From Halomonas sp. KG2 (GTDB taxonomy: Bacteria > Pseudomonadota > Gammaproteobacteria > Pseudomonadales > Halomonadaceae), in the NCBI GenBank assembly GCA_030440445.1, contig CP098528.1, positions 2,976,001 through 3,040,000 of the forward strand: a stretch of 64,000 nt of DNA, in the 5' to 3' direction. This document shows positions 9,201 through 16,377 of the stretch, piece after piece; within the stretch, counting starts at the first letter, position 1, and every line of letters begins with the position of its first letter. A program made the translations under genes and the position numbers. Below the pieces are notes generated by a model. It made no database searches, was not told the origin of the DNA, and saw only the letters and a list, made by a program, of their open reading frames with translations.

Positions 9201-10208
9201 ACTCAACTCACGCTGGAAAATGTCAGAGAACTAGTCGAAGGACGGCTTACCAAACTTAAGAATTGTTACTGCCAACAGTCTCGCATGCCTGGCCTTCCCG
9301 AATTAGTAACCCCTGCTTGGGATTCAGCCAAGAACAGTCTGATTGTGGCCATGGTTCAAACCAAGATGCCGCTCCAAGAAGACTTTGTAAGGCATGGGCT
9401 ATTTATGGATACACCGGAGGGTCGAGAAAAACACAGAAGGCACGTGGCACGTGTTGCAAAGTTAGTCACAAAGCACATTGAGGCACAGCATCTTAAGAAG
9501 CCGAATAATGGGGAGCGTGAACAGGATATCGATCTCATCGTTCTGCCAGAACTGGCCGTCCATCAAGATGACTTGGATATTCTGATTCAGTTATCCAGAA
9601 AAACTCACGCAATCATTGTCGCAGGCCTTGGCTTCTTAAATCAGCCCGGAATTAAAGGCCCGAATAACTGCGCCATTTGGATCGTACCTAGAAAACACAA
9701 CGGCAATCGAAGCGAAATTCATAGATTTCAGGGTAAGCACCACATGACCACCCCTGAGAAAAAACTGAATATTCAACCCTGGCGCCCATATCAGTTAATG
9801 CTGGAGCTATCACACCCAGCGTTCAAAGAAGCTCCCGGTTTTACGCTGACAGCCGCTATCTGTTTTGATTCTACAGATATAGCGTTGAGCTCTGACCTGC
9901 GAGACAAATCCCATGCCCTGCTAATTCCTGCCCTAAACAAAGATGTAAACACCTTCGACTCGATGGTAGAGGCACTCCACTACCACATGTACCAACACGT
10001 TGTTTTGGTTAACACAGGGGAATATGGTGGCTCTTACGCCATGGCACCCTATAACGAGCGACACAATCGATTGATTGCACATTCAAGCGGAAACGACCAA
10101 GTCACAATAAACACTTTCAAGATGAATATGTTTGATTTTAGACGTGACGGTGTTGGCGTGAGCATGCAGTCAGGTATTAGGCAGAAAGCAGCCCCGGCAG
10201 GAGTGTAG
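6279..10208 (+). CDS. Reverse transcriptase-nitrilase fusion, probable anti-phage DRT (UG1/DRT1-like)
   Basis: This 1309-aa protein has an N-terminal reverse transcriptase and a C-terminal carbon-nitrogen hydrolase. RT motifs: VDLSQFFDCID (D236), KGLPQGMVASGFLANIYM (302-318), YCRYVDD (Y347-D350) and the following LNLKAHPKKTKVE. A long helical linker of unknown fold covers about 450-1010. The nitrilase domain (about 1018-1290) retains a plausible E-K-C triad: E1091 (VLPELAV), K1153 (QGKHH) and C1195 (AAICFDS). RT-nitrilase fusions of this size are known as defence-associated reverse transcriptases (DRT type 1, Unknown Group class 1); the exact group is inferred. The start follows AAGGACAG, which overlaps the hsdS stop, so the two genes are probably co-transcribed. 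No intron or retron structure was seen. Confidence 0.88.
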   Translation: MPVLDDKYDKLSLNHQYLTDPLLLALAWKKTHEYVRTANWYADHFKLDVSSIDLPNRCDEWAKEITGHLVFRDLELVPAPKSHPWEFVTPEDPLPVAEFKLLWQPRELAEQTAERGKEQEDNNNSFLRLRPLAHMPIREQTVMTLVMMCLANEVETRQGDPSTDYKKVHEKEVVSYGNRLYCRYEDDTAEHSYGATTTYSKFFTDYRKFLERPYHFARKELQEKSEEQEVYLLEVDLSQFFDCIDRKKLVEKIKAIACEQGSLEGLDDATITNVLEAFKNWEWSLSAKKAFPSVCSIEAPKGLPQGMVASGFLANIYMAEFDDFMKQLIGQPIEDDSEIRLADYCRYVDDMRLVLVGPGRKELQGANHLETIKGKLLEKVKPILDELNLKAHPKKTKVEIFRGKSVGISSTLEGIQTNVSGPVSYEDAEIHLGQLESLLVLSDSSSNEQSNQAGYFNRLAAIEKDMFDVREDTLKRFAANKISRLLNNIRHFTSRKTDENGQPISGNWDYLQERLARRFIACWSRDPALVMLLKKGLELFPSTRLLEPVLEQLDYLISLPNAHFYGIPPELAIRQAAIGKYCLAEIFRHAATIIHRKDRQAFPAHANVDAFFESLQNTAVEILDASAEAADGDNALAAPLSKSQEEPKTNGFNFLATQARFFLLVRLDTVLETSSGCWFHDFIFKLAKGFRNITLSEDVAARDLAAGILIARQLIDDPKPLYRSTASLLENQQNGSTVLELIAIQDAALFRSLVLHARALRYSWQKYAEVDALIKKLYIDSRPSAKPLPDIKSFTPLYKLIARTDNPFGNEIMALKLMLALLKDPAPFAKAKSYDVIDLSQTEVKFDDLCTPPTFEAFSSDISVSVAFQTSLGVAANHLHSEHDETFMLQRIALCIRAVLQGSGDPTGFGQTSIPRAGYRGLKTTQFKRQIGLLTTPESLAGEAASFSGWITTLLSKLLKWPGIRVNDQGYSWPTQLTLENVRELVEGRLTKLKNCYCQQSRMPGLPELVTPAWDSAKNSLIVAMVQTKMPLQEDFVRHGLFMDTPEGREKHRRHVARVAKLVTKHIEAQHLKKPNNGEREQDIDLIVLPELAVHQDDLDILIQLSRKTHAIIVAGLGFLNQPGIKGPNNCAIWIVPRKHNGNRSEIHRFQGKHHMTTPEKKLNIQPWRPYQLMLELSHPAFKEAPGFTLTAAICFDSTDIALSSDLRDKSHALLIPALNKDVNTFDSMVEALHYHMYQHVVLVNTGEYGGSYAMAPYNERHNRLIAHSSGNDQVTINTFKMNMFDFRRDGVGVSMQSGIRQKAAPAGV

Positions 10209-10226
10209 GCCTAATAGATATTTCCA

Positions 10227-10294
10227 TAGCCGAATCAGTTGCGGCTAAGCAAAGGCCTTCTTGATCTCGCAGTTCCATAGCGAGGAAGGCTTTA
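10227..10294 (+). other. Tandem RNA hairpins just after the RT-nitrilase gene
   Basis: Two stems lie within 90 bases of the RT stop. The first is TAGCCG/CGGCTA at 10227-10232 and 10242-10247, with a 9-nt loop. The second is an interrupted stem: AAAGGCCTTC (10251-10260) pairs with GAAGGCTTT (10285-10293) around an inner CTCGC/GCGAG. No T-run follows, so this is not a classic terminator for either convergent gene. It may end transcription jointly, or be a structured RNA linked to the RT. The structure was drawn by eye. Confidence 0.4.
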
Positions 10295-10365
10295 AGGTAA
10301 GGCTTACATTTGGTCAAACAAACTCTTCCAGAAATCGTTTGGTTCAAGGCTTGTTATCCGAACGG

Positions 10366-12585
10366 TTACAAAAGCTCATATTTGACGAGTTTTGGGCTGT
10401 GTCCTGAGTCCTTCTCACTGTGTAGGTAGTGAATGAGATTGGTGAGCATGGTCTTCCGTCGAAAAGCCTTCGGTGAGGCTTTCACGTAACGCTCAAACAC
10501 ACGGGGGTCACCAACTATGTGGACCTCGGATATTGCCCTTGTGATCGCTGTATAGATCCAACTGCGATCCACTACTCTAGTGTCTTGCAGAAGGACAATA
10601 ACTCGCCCGAACTGGCTCCCTTGAGCTTTATGAAGCGTCATGGCATATCCCAGGCTCAAAGCATCAATCAAGTTACCTTGCAAATCGACCGTTTCGCCTG
10701 TGTCCAGCCTCACAGAGCCAATCACGTTATCGACTTGATCAATGCTGATTAGCTCGCCAAGAGATCCATTCTGCACGCCAGCGCTGGCGTGATTCTGAGT
10801 AAACAAAATCTGGTCATTCAGCCTTAGCCGCAGATAAAAATCTTCTCCATTAAGATTGAAGTTGAGCAGCGGAGAGTCACCGTTTATCTTTTTCTGAATC
10901 TCACCATTGATCTCCCCAACGCGAGTTACCGTTGCGGCAATTACACGAGAGTTGCCAGGCTGCTGGGCATAGAGTTCGACAGCCTTCTGCTTGGCCAGAA
11001 TGGGATCTAAAACCTCATGAAAATAGATATTGCCTGCACTGAGTGACTCAGGCACCTCACCGGCATTAATGGTCGCCGAATACTCAGGTATCCCGGTGGT
11101 TCTCTTTTGGCGTTTCACAATGTCCAACGTCGTGTTTTTTACGTGCGTCGAGAGAACAACATCGTGCAGTATCTTTCCGATACCTATGGGTGGCAACTGG
11201 CTGGGATCTCCGGTCAAAACCAACTTACAGCTGGGATTGATGTGGTTGATGATGCGAAACATCGTGGGCAGATCCAGCATAGAAGCTTCATCGATAACCA
11301 GCAAAGCTTTGTTATCTGTCACTGGATCTTCTCGCAGGAATCGTGCGATGGTCATCGTTAGGTAGCCGACTGACTCATGCAGACGCATTGCAGCGCGACC
11401 CGATAGAGCGATAGCGTGAATGCTGTACCCTAGGCGGTCAGCGGCTTTCAGGAAGGTCGAAAGCACTGTGGTCTTGCCAGTTCCGGCACCTCCAGTGATC
11501 GCACTAATCCCCTCGGTTAGACTCGTATAAATAGCAAGCTCTTGCTGGCTGGTCAGCTCATAGGGCAGCTCGCCAATGACGTCATTTACAATACCTTCCT
11601 CACCCTCGGTGAGTGGCTTTCTAAGATCAATCAGATGCTTTATGCGCCTAGCTACCGCTAGCTCCTGTATAGCAATGCCAGTGGCATGAAAGCGTCCATC
11701 CTCATGGTAAAGAGCAATATCTGTTGCGCTTTTCAGCCACTCAATTCCCTCCTCACGATCAGGGTACGATTTAAGATAATCAGATGCTCGCGTTAATAGC
11801 TGACTGGCCTTGACCCACGTACTACCATCACGCATTCGATCATTAAGCGCCTGAATCATCCCAGCTTGAATACGCTCTTTAGGGTATCTTTTCTGCTGCC
11901 AGGCGTGCCCAAAACGGTGATTCAGGATGCTTTCTACGTCTTTAAAACTCAACCCGAAGTGAAGCAGCTTGTATGGGTCAGACTTGATCGCCTCAACAGT
12001 TCCAAGGCCGTGATACTTGAGAATTCTCTTCTGGACTGCGTGGGGAATTCTGGCTTTCGACATCCAAGTGGTGTGCCTGAGGTTCGCGTATTTTTCATAA
12101 CCGGCATGCAACGCCTGAATGGATTGCGTGGAGAGCAGTTCTGAGAGAGCGTTAAAGTCGTTTCGGGTGCCCGCAGTCAGCATCCGGTGAATGTCCTCAC
12201 CGAACCTAGCCCAAAGCTGGCGTGCCTTGCGGTTTCCTATCCCCTTAAAAGCTTTATCATCGCTGATAAACTGGATAAAGGTCTCACCAGTATCTGGTAA
12301 ATAAAACTCCAGAGTATCGGGCTCTCGGTATTGATGCTCTTGCGCTTTAATTTTCCCGTGGTCATACACGTAAGTGCGTTTGTGACCCGCGACTCGCCAG
12401 ATCTGCCCGGGGGTCGGATCTACAGGCAAATATTCAGAATTAGCTACGATAGATACATTATAATTTGCAGACGCAAAAGTCTGGTCCTCACGCACAGGCA
12501 CACCTCGGATAACCGTGGCTTTAGAGTTCCGGAAAGGCACCTGGGTGACGCGAACAAGCTCAGAGGCTTGTGTCAGCTCGGACAT
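10366..12585 (-). CDS. RecD2-like SF1 DNA helicase
   Basis: This 739-aa protein is the usual RecD2 size and has its layout. An N-terminal small barrel is followed by helix-hairpin-helix segments (FKGIGNRKARQLWARFG at 113-129 and a second near 180-215). Then comes the SF1B motor: Walker A GGAGTGKTT (365-373), Walker B LLVIDEAS (428-435), LTGDPSQLPPIG (457-468) and the C-terminal YAMTLHKAQGSQF (647-659) and YTAITRA (678-684). All motor motifs are intact, so 5'-3' DNA unwinding is expected. It overlaps the coiled-coil gene upstream by 13 bp and has no good ribosome site of its own, implying translational coupling. It is last in the resolvase operon. Its role there is unknown: mobility accessory or defence effector. 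Confidence 0.88.
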   Translation of the reverse strand: MSELTQASELVRVTQVPFRNSKATVIRGVPVREDQTFASANYNVSIVANSEYLPVDPTPGQIWRVAGHKRTYVYDHGKIKAQEHQYREPDTLEFYLPDTGETFIQFISDDKAFKGIGNRKARQLWARFGEDIHRMLTAGTRNDFNALSELLSTQSIQALHAGYEKYANLRHTTWMSKARIPHAVQKRILKYHGLGTVEAIKSDPYKLLHFGLSFKDVESILNHRFGHAWQQKRYPKERIQAGMIQALNDRMRDGSTWVKASQLLTRASDYLKSYPDREEGIEWLKSATDIALYHEDGRFHATGIAIQELAVARRIKHLIDLRKPLTEGEEGIVNDVIGELPYELTSQQELAIYTSLTEGISAITGGAGTGKTTVLSTFLKAADRLGYSIHAIALSGRAAMRLHESVGYLTMTIARFLREDPVTDNKALLVIDEASMLDLPTMFRIINHINPSCKLVLTGDPSQLPPIGIGKILHDVVLSTHVKNTTLDIVKRQKRTTGIPEYSATINAGEVPESLSAGNIYFHEVLDPILAKQKAVELYAQQPGNSRVIAATVTRVGEINGEIQKKINGDSPLLNFNLNGEDFYLRLRLNDQILFTQNHASAGVQNGSLGELISIDQVDNVIGSVRLDTGETVDLQGNLIDALSLGYAMTLHKAQGSQFGRVIVLLQDTRVVDRSWIYTAITRAISEVHIVGDPRVFERYVKASPKAFRRKTMLTNLIHYLHSEKDSGHSPKLVKYELL

Positions 12586-13049
12586 TTGAGAAACACCATC
12601 AAACCATCGTTTACCGCGTCAACCGTCTCTCGGCTCGATGCGATTTGCGCCTTCAGTCGCACATTTTCTCGCTGTAATTTTTCGAGCTGTACTTTGAGGT
12701 TCTGATTCTCGGCCTCAAGCTTCCCCAGTCGACTATGATCCAAAGTGTTTCTTTTGGAGGAAGCATCATAGAGTTTTGGCGCTGACAGAGACTCTTTTCC
12801 CACTTCAGATAGTGGTGGCAGCACGTTACGTTCACGCAGCCTATTCTCCAGATTTTGCAGTTCGGCTTTTACATTTTCATTTTTTTTGATCGCCTGGTCT
12901 GACAGGCCTGCAAGCTTTTTGATTTGCTGTCTATTCAGGATACCCTTTGGGGAATACACGATCTGGCGAAAATCATCATCAGACATGGACTTAATCCATT
13001 CTCGAAATCTTTCAAGATAGATTTGGCCCTGCTCTTGTGGGCTCGCCAT
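12573..13049 (-). CDS. Small coiled-coil protein of unknown function, resolvase operon
   Basis: This 158-aa protein is not assigned to a known family. The N-terminal 45 residues look like a short helical or HTH-type segment (YSPKGILNRQQIKKLAGLSD). Residues 50-75 and about 108-145 are heptad-rich coiled coils (KLEAENQNLKVQLEKL, QRENVRLKAQIASS). The plan resembles the 132-aa protein at 13775-14173 (small DNA-binding-like head plus coil), as in TnpC-type transposition accessories. The start follows AGGAGG and shares one base with the resolvase stop (TAATG), and the 3' end overlaps the helicase gene. It may link the resolvase or helicase to DNA; that is inference. Confidence 0.7.
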   Translation of the reverse strand: MASPQEQGQIYLERFREWIKSMSDDDFRQIVYSPKGILNRQQIKKLAGLSDQAIKKNENVKAELQNLENRLRERNVLPPLSEVGKESLSAPKLYDASSKRNTLDHSRLGKLEAENQNLKVQLEKLQRENVRLKAQIASSRETVDAVNDGLMVFLKCPS

Positions 13050-13630
13050 TACGCCTCCTGAAACTTGTTCAAAGCTGCATATAACGTTGTGCGGGAAACG
13101 CCATATTCTTTTGCCAAATCGCTCTTAGAATCCCCCTTGGAGAGCTTCTGAGCAATTTCTGAAAGATCCTCATCAGATAACGATTTCCGCCGACCAATTT
13201 GCTTTCCGCGTTTCCTGGCAGCTTCTAGCCCTTCTTTCCGCCGCTGGCCGATAAGCGACCGTTCAAATTCGGCAAATGCGCCAAGCATGTGCAGCATCAA
13301 CGAAGCCATGGGATCATCTGTCTGCGGGGCGAACGTTAACCCCTCGGAATGAAACTTGACGGTAACATCACGTTTTACCAGGTCATCAACAATCGAGAGC
13401 AGGTCAGACATGTTGCGAGCGAGCCGGTCAATGCTGTGAACATGAAGTGTGTCGTGCTCGCGGAGATAATCGAGGCAGAGATTGAGGACGTCGCGTGAAC
13501 CAGCATTTCTGCCAGACACTTTCTCTTCGAAAACCTTGTCTAGCTGAATGCCATCAAGCTGGCGGTCACTATTCTGACCGACCGTTGAGACGCGAATGTA
13601 TCCAACATGCTTTCCCGACATAAATTCCAT
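13049..13630 (-). CDS. Serine recombinase (resolvase/invertase family)
   Basis: This 193-aa resolvase/invertase has the catalytic serine in VGYIRVST (S15), the DRLARNM arginine motif, the AEFERSLIGQRRKEGLEAARKRG long helix, and a C-terminal HTH (LAKEYGVSRTTLYAAL). The size matches Tn3-type resolvases and DNA invertases. Two starts are possible: ATG at 13630 (GAGG 4 bases upstream) or ATG at 13621 (MSGKHVGY, closer to family starts). It heads a three-gene operon with the coiled-coil protein and RecD2-like helicase. The upstream gap contains inverted repeats that could be its binding sites. Confidence 0.92.
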   Translation of the reverse strand: MEFMSGKHVGYIRVSTVGQNSDRQLDGIQLDKVFEEKVSGRNAGSRDVLNLCLDYLREHDTLHVHSIDRLARNMSDLLSIVDDLVKRDVTVKFHSEGLTFAPQTDDPMASLMLHMLGAFAEFERSLIGQRRKEGLEAARKRGKQIGRRKSLSDEDLSEIAQKLSKGDSKSDLAKEYGVSRTTLYAALNKFQEA

Positions 13631-13641
13631 CCAACCTCATA

Positions 13642-13655
13642 CTGTTCATAAACAG
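13642..13655. repeat. Inverted repeat CTGTT-CATA-AACAG upstream of the resolvase
   Basis: A perfect 5-bp dyad lies 12 bases before the resolvase start at 13630. Its core GTTCATAAA recurs in opposite orientation at 13760-13770 (TTTATGAACAC), close to the end of the neighbouring 132-aa gene. It may be an operator or resolution subsite for the serine recombinase. No experimental basis. Confidence 0.4.
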
Positions 13656-13702
13656 GATAAGGTTTCTATACATCATGTCAAGAAATTCACAATCAAGGTT
13701 TT

Positions 13703-13748
13703 TGGACACAAAAAAGGCTGGCATTGAGGAGCTTGGCCATGGTGTCCA
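13703..13748 (-). terminator. Imperfect hairpin in the gap below the recombinase operon
   Basis: TGGACAC (13703-13709) and GTGTCCA (13742-13748) form an outer stem, and GGC/GCC runs form an inner one. Read on the minus strand, the inner stem is followed by six T residues, which could stop transcription of the tyrosine-recombinase operon before the resolvase operon. The same dyad could instead be part of a resolvase site. Confidence 0.35.
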
Positions 13749-13774
13749 CAAAGTATAGCTTTATGAACACTCAA

Positions 13775-14173
13775 TTAGGATTTCTTCTGGAGCTGAAGCA
13801 CTGGCTGCTCAAGCATCGATTGCGTTACCCCACGCATATCAGCGTTTGCCTGCCATATTAAGAATCGCGCATGCATCTCACGAAGAGCGTACATAAGCTT
13901 TTGGTTCTTCTCAGTCAGTTCTTCAATGCGCTCGTTCGCTTGGCGAATGTCGCCAATCCATACTGGTGCCTCCTTCGGAGCCTTCAATGCGGCCTTGCGA
14001 TTCTTCATCGCCATATCAACGGCGGGTAGCTTCATCAGAGACTGGCGAGCACGACTGATACCCAGTTTTTCTTTGCACGCTTCAACGAGTAGAGGCCAGG
14101 TCAGCTTTGGCTCTGACCACTCTTCAATCAGCTTGATGATGCGCGCTTCATCTTTCTTCGTTAAATGCCCCAT
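13775..14173 (-). CDS. Small HTH/coiled-coil accessory protein of the recombinase operon
   Basis: This 132-aa protein has an N-terminal half that looks like a compact helical DNA-binding domain (LVEACKEKLGISRARQSLMK then LPAVDMAMKNRKAAL). The second half is a coiled coil (IRQANERIEELTEKNQKLMYALREMHARF, about 77-105). Size, position after three recombinases and architecture recall TnpC of Tn554-type elements, which aids the recombinases; direct homology is not shown. GAGG precedes the ATG by 7 bases, and only 2 bp separate it from the 733-aa gene, so it is the last gene of that operon. Confidence 0.72.
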   Translation of the reverse strand: MGHLTKKDEARIIKLIEEWSEPKLTWPLLVEACKEKLGISRARQSLMKLPAVDMAMKNRKAALKAPKEAPVWIGDIRQANERIEELTEKNQKLMYALREMHARFLIWQANADMRGVTQSMLEQPVLQLQKKS

Positions 14174-14175
14174 TG

Positions 14176-16377
14176 CTATACCTCAATCTCGTCTAGCATT
14201 GCTGACAAGTCATCTAATGACAGCAGCTGCTCATTTTTCGCTTCGATGTCTTTGGCATCGGTCAGCCCTGCCATTGCGGCGGCATTGCTTGTCAGCGTCC
14301 AACCATTATCGACGTTCCACACGATGTCGCCGTTTTCGAGTTCAGGGTTCTCTAGGGTTCGGATCAGCGCGTCACACTTATAGAGATCCATACCCACTTT
14401 TTTGGCCCACTCTGAGGCCCCAAAAATATCGCGAGTCTGCGCATCAAGCGCTTTGTCGTAGCGGCGTTTAAGGTCCTTGCGTTCTTCTTTGAGGTTTGCG
14501 AGCTTCACTTCATCACCCTTCACACAACCGAGCTTCCCGCAGGTCAAGCAGGCCCCCATTTTCGGACAGGGATTGGAGGCAAAGTTGTGTACACAGATCC
14601 CAACGTGTGTCTGATGGATGACTAGATCCTGATCATTCTCATGCAGATCTCTAACATCACTGAGTCTCAAAGGTTGATTTGTTTTGACCTTTTCCAGCCG
14701 CTGAGCCGCGTTGCTGTGTTTCGTTTTTGGGTGATATTGGGCAACCCTTTGGGTACGCTCCTCGACGGTCTCATGGTTGTAGACAGAGCCCATAGTTGTG
14801 CGTCCAGAAAACGCATCGATAAGTAATTGCGAAAGGCCCGCTCGGTGCATCTCAGTATTCAGCTCGTGACGAAAGGCGTGTGTGTTCACCTTAATGCCCT
14901 TATATCCGTGTCGCTCGAAAATACTCTGCATGCGCGGAGCACCTCCTAATTGTGTCGCCATTCGGTTAAGGTTGGCAGCGATCTCTACGCCTAAATCATA
15001 CTTAGAGTGGCGGGAGTTATTTGTCTTCTCAGTCAGGCTACCCGTTCGCACTGTAAACAACGCATCACGGTACTTCACGCGCTTCTTGCCATATGCCGCA
15101 GGAGAGGTGTACGGAAAGTCTTTAGGCAGGTACTTTTCGCGCATAAGGATATTGAGTTTACGCAACGTAATGACCGCTCTATCGTTAAACTCATGGTGGT
15201 CAAGTTTTCCATTCACATAAACTCGTTTTCCATTGTTATCCCATCCTGCTCGTATCTCATCGAGTACTACCTGTGCCTCAGGACTTAATGCTTTATATTT
15301 TGCTAGGGAGTCGAGAAACCCACCCTTAAAAGCTGCTCGCGGTGATTGCACATTTGCATTTATCTTTAGCGCTACACAGGCTTCATCATACGAGAGCGGT
15401 TCATCTGGGTCTTTCAGGGGTACACCCGCATGCGGCGGAAATTCATCAGGATGATCTTCGAGCCATGCTGCATACTTGCGCGCCTCATCAGTGACAGGTG
15501 CCAACAGCTTAATGACACGCTCCACTGAAGACTCCATACCTGTCACAACGGGCTTAGTCGTCGCTCCAAACCCCTTCTCAGCGTACCATCGCAGGAACAT
15601 GCGCTGACCGCCATAAACATCCTCCTTAAACAGCACGCAATCAAGCTCAACATCGACTAATTCTCCGATGCGACTAGGCTGACTGAGCAAGAGAACACAA
15701 GCTGAGGTGGTTATAACATCGAGCGGACTGGCCAAGTCGTTATTAAACAATTCACCCAAGGCTAGAATGGATTCACGGCTCGGCAATTTTTTGTCGCGAT
15801 TTTTCTTCTGCTCCTTCAGCGTACCAAAGTTCTTCAATCGCAACGGCGAAGACCATCGAAAAGGGGTAGCTAGTAGCCCTTTATTTCTCATCAACTGGAC
15901 TATCTGTCCAAGACTCTTGCTATAAAAGTATGCAGTATTGCCGTCAGGATACACGTTTTTGAGGTGCTCACAGGCCCTGTTGCAGATAGCCGCCGATATT
16001 CTGGTCACGTCCCTTGTTCCAGACAACTCGACCAGCGCAACCTCAAGAATCTTTGCAGCGGAGAGCCAGCTCCAAACCGATTTCTTTCCTTGAAATACTC
16101 TGTAATACACAATTAGCGCCTTGGCGAAATCTATGAACGGCGGCTGCATGTACTTTTTGTCTTTCGCCTTCGCATATCTGGGTGATTCATGCGCAGTAAA
16201 GGCGCAACTGGTAACTCCCGACTTATGCCACGAGTCCATATTCCACCGAATACCCGCATGAACCTCTTTATTAGCAACGCCCTTGGGCAAAGTAGCTTGC
16301 GCCCACACGATAAAAGCATCCAGTTGCGCGGCGGCTTTAAAGTGGCTCTGGGGTTTAAAATCGATAATGCTACTCAT
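14176..16377 (-). CDS. Large tyrosine recombinase (third of trio), TnpB-like
   Basis: At 733 aa this is far longer than ordinary integrases. The catalytic domain shows R236 (SQPSRIGELV), H500-x-x-R503 (THAFRHELN) and the nucleophile candidate Y533 (GSVYNH). The usual His/Trp before the tyrosine is Gly (FSGRTTMGSVY), which may weaken activity. Residues 591-618 hold a cysteine cluster (C595, C604, C610, C613, C618), likely a zinc-binding knuckle, followed by a basic coil. The plan resembles TnpB of Tn554-like elements. It overlaps the 529-aa gene by 4 bp (ATGA), so the two are translated together. Confidence 0.85.
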   Translation of the reverse strand: MSSIIDFKPQSHFKAAAQLDAFIVWAQATLPKGVANKEVHAGIRWNMDSWHKSGVTSCAFTAHESPRYAKAKDKKYMQPPFIDFAKALIVYYRVFQGKKSVWSWLSAAKILEVALVELSGTRDVTRISAAICNRACEHLKNVYPDGNTAYFYSKSLGQIVQLMRNKGLLATPFRWSSPLRLKNFGTLKEQKKNRDKKLPSRESILALGELFNNDLASPLDVITTSACVLLLSQPSRIGELVDVELDCVLFKEDVYGGQRMFLRWYAEKGFGATTKPVVTGMESSVERVIKLLAPVTDEARKYAAWLEDHPDEFPPHAGVPLKDPDEPLSYDEACVALKINANVQSPRAAFKGGFLDSLAKYKALSPEAQVVLDEIRAGWDNNGKRVYVNGKLDHHEFNDRAVITLRKLNILMREKYLPKDFPYTSPAAYGKKRVKYRDALFTVRTGSLTEKTNNSRHSKYDLGVEIAANLNRMATQLGGAPRMQSIFERHGYKGIKVNTHAFRHELNTEMHRAGLSQLLIDAFSGRTTMGSVYNHETVEERTQRVAQYHPKTKHSNAAQRLEKVKTNQPLRLSDVRDLHENDQDLVIHQTHVGICVHNFASNPCPKMGACLTCGKLGCVKGDEVKLANLKEERKDLKRRYDKALDAQTRDIFGASEWAKKVGMDLYKCDALIRTLENPELENGDIVWNVDNGWTLTSNAAAMAGLTDAKDIEAKNEQLLSLDDLSAMLDEIEV

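Noticed and set aside
6279..10208. Group II intron maturase or retron RT
   Set aside because: The protein is far too large, has a C-terminal nitrilase, lacks intron domains around it, and no msr/msd-type RNA is visible upstream.
13642..13655. LexA/SOS box upstream of the resolvase
   Set aside because: CTGTT-CATA-AACAG has only six bases between CTGT and ACAG, whereas the gammaproteobacterial LexA box has eight.
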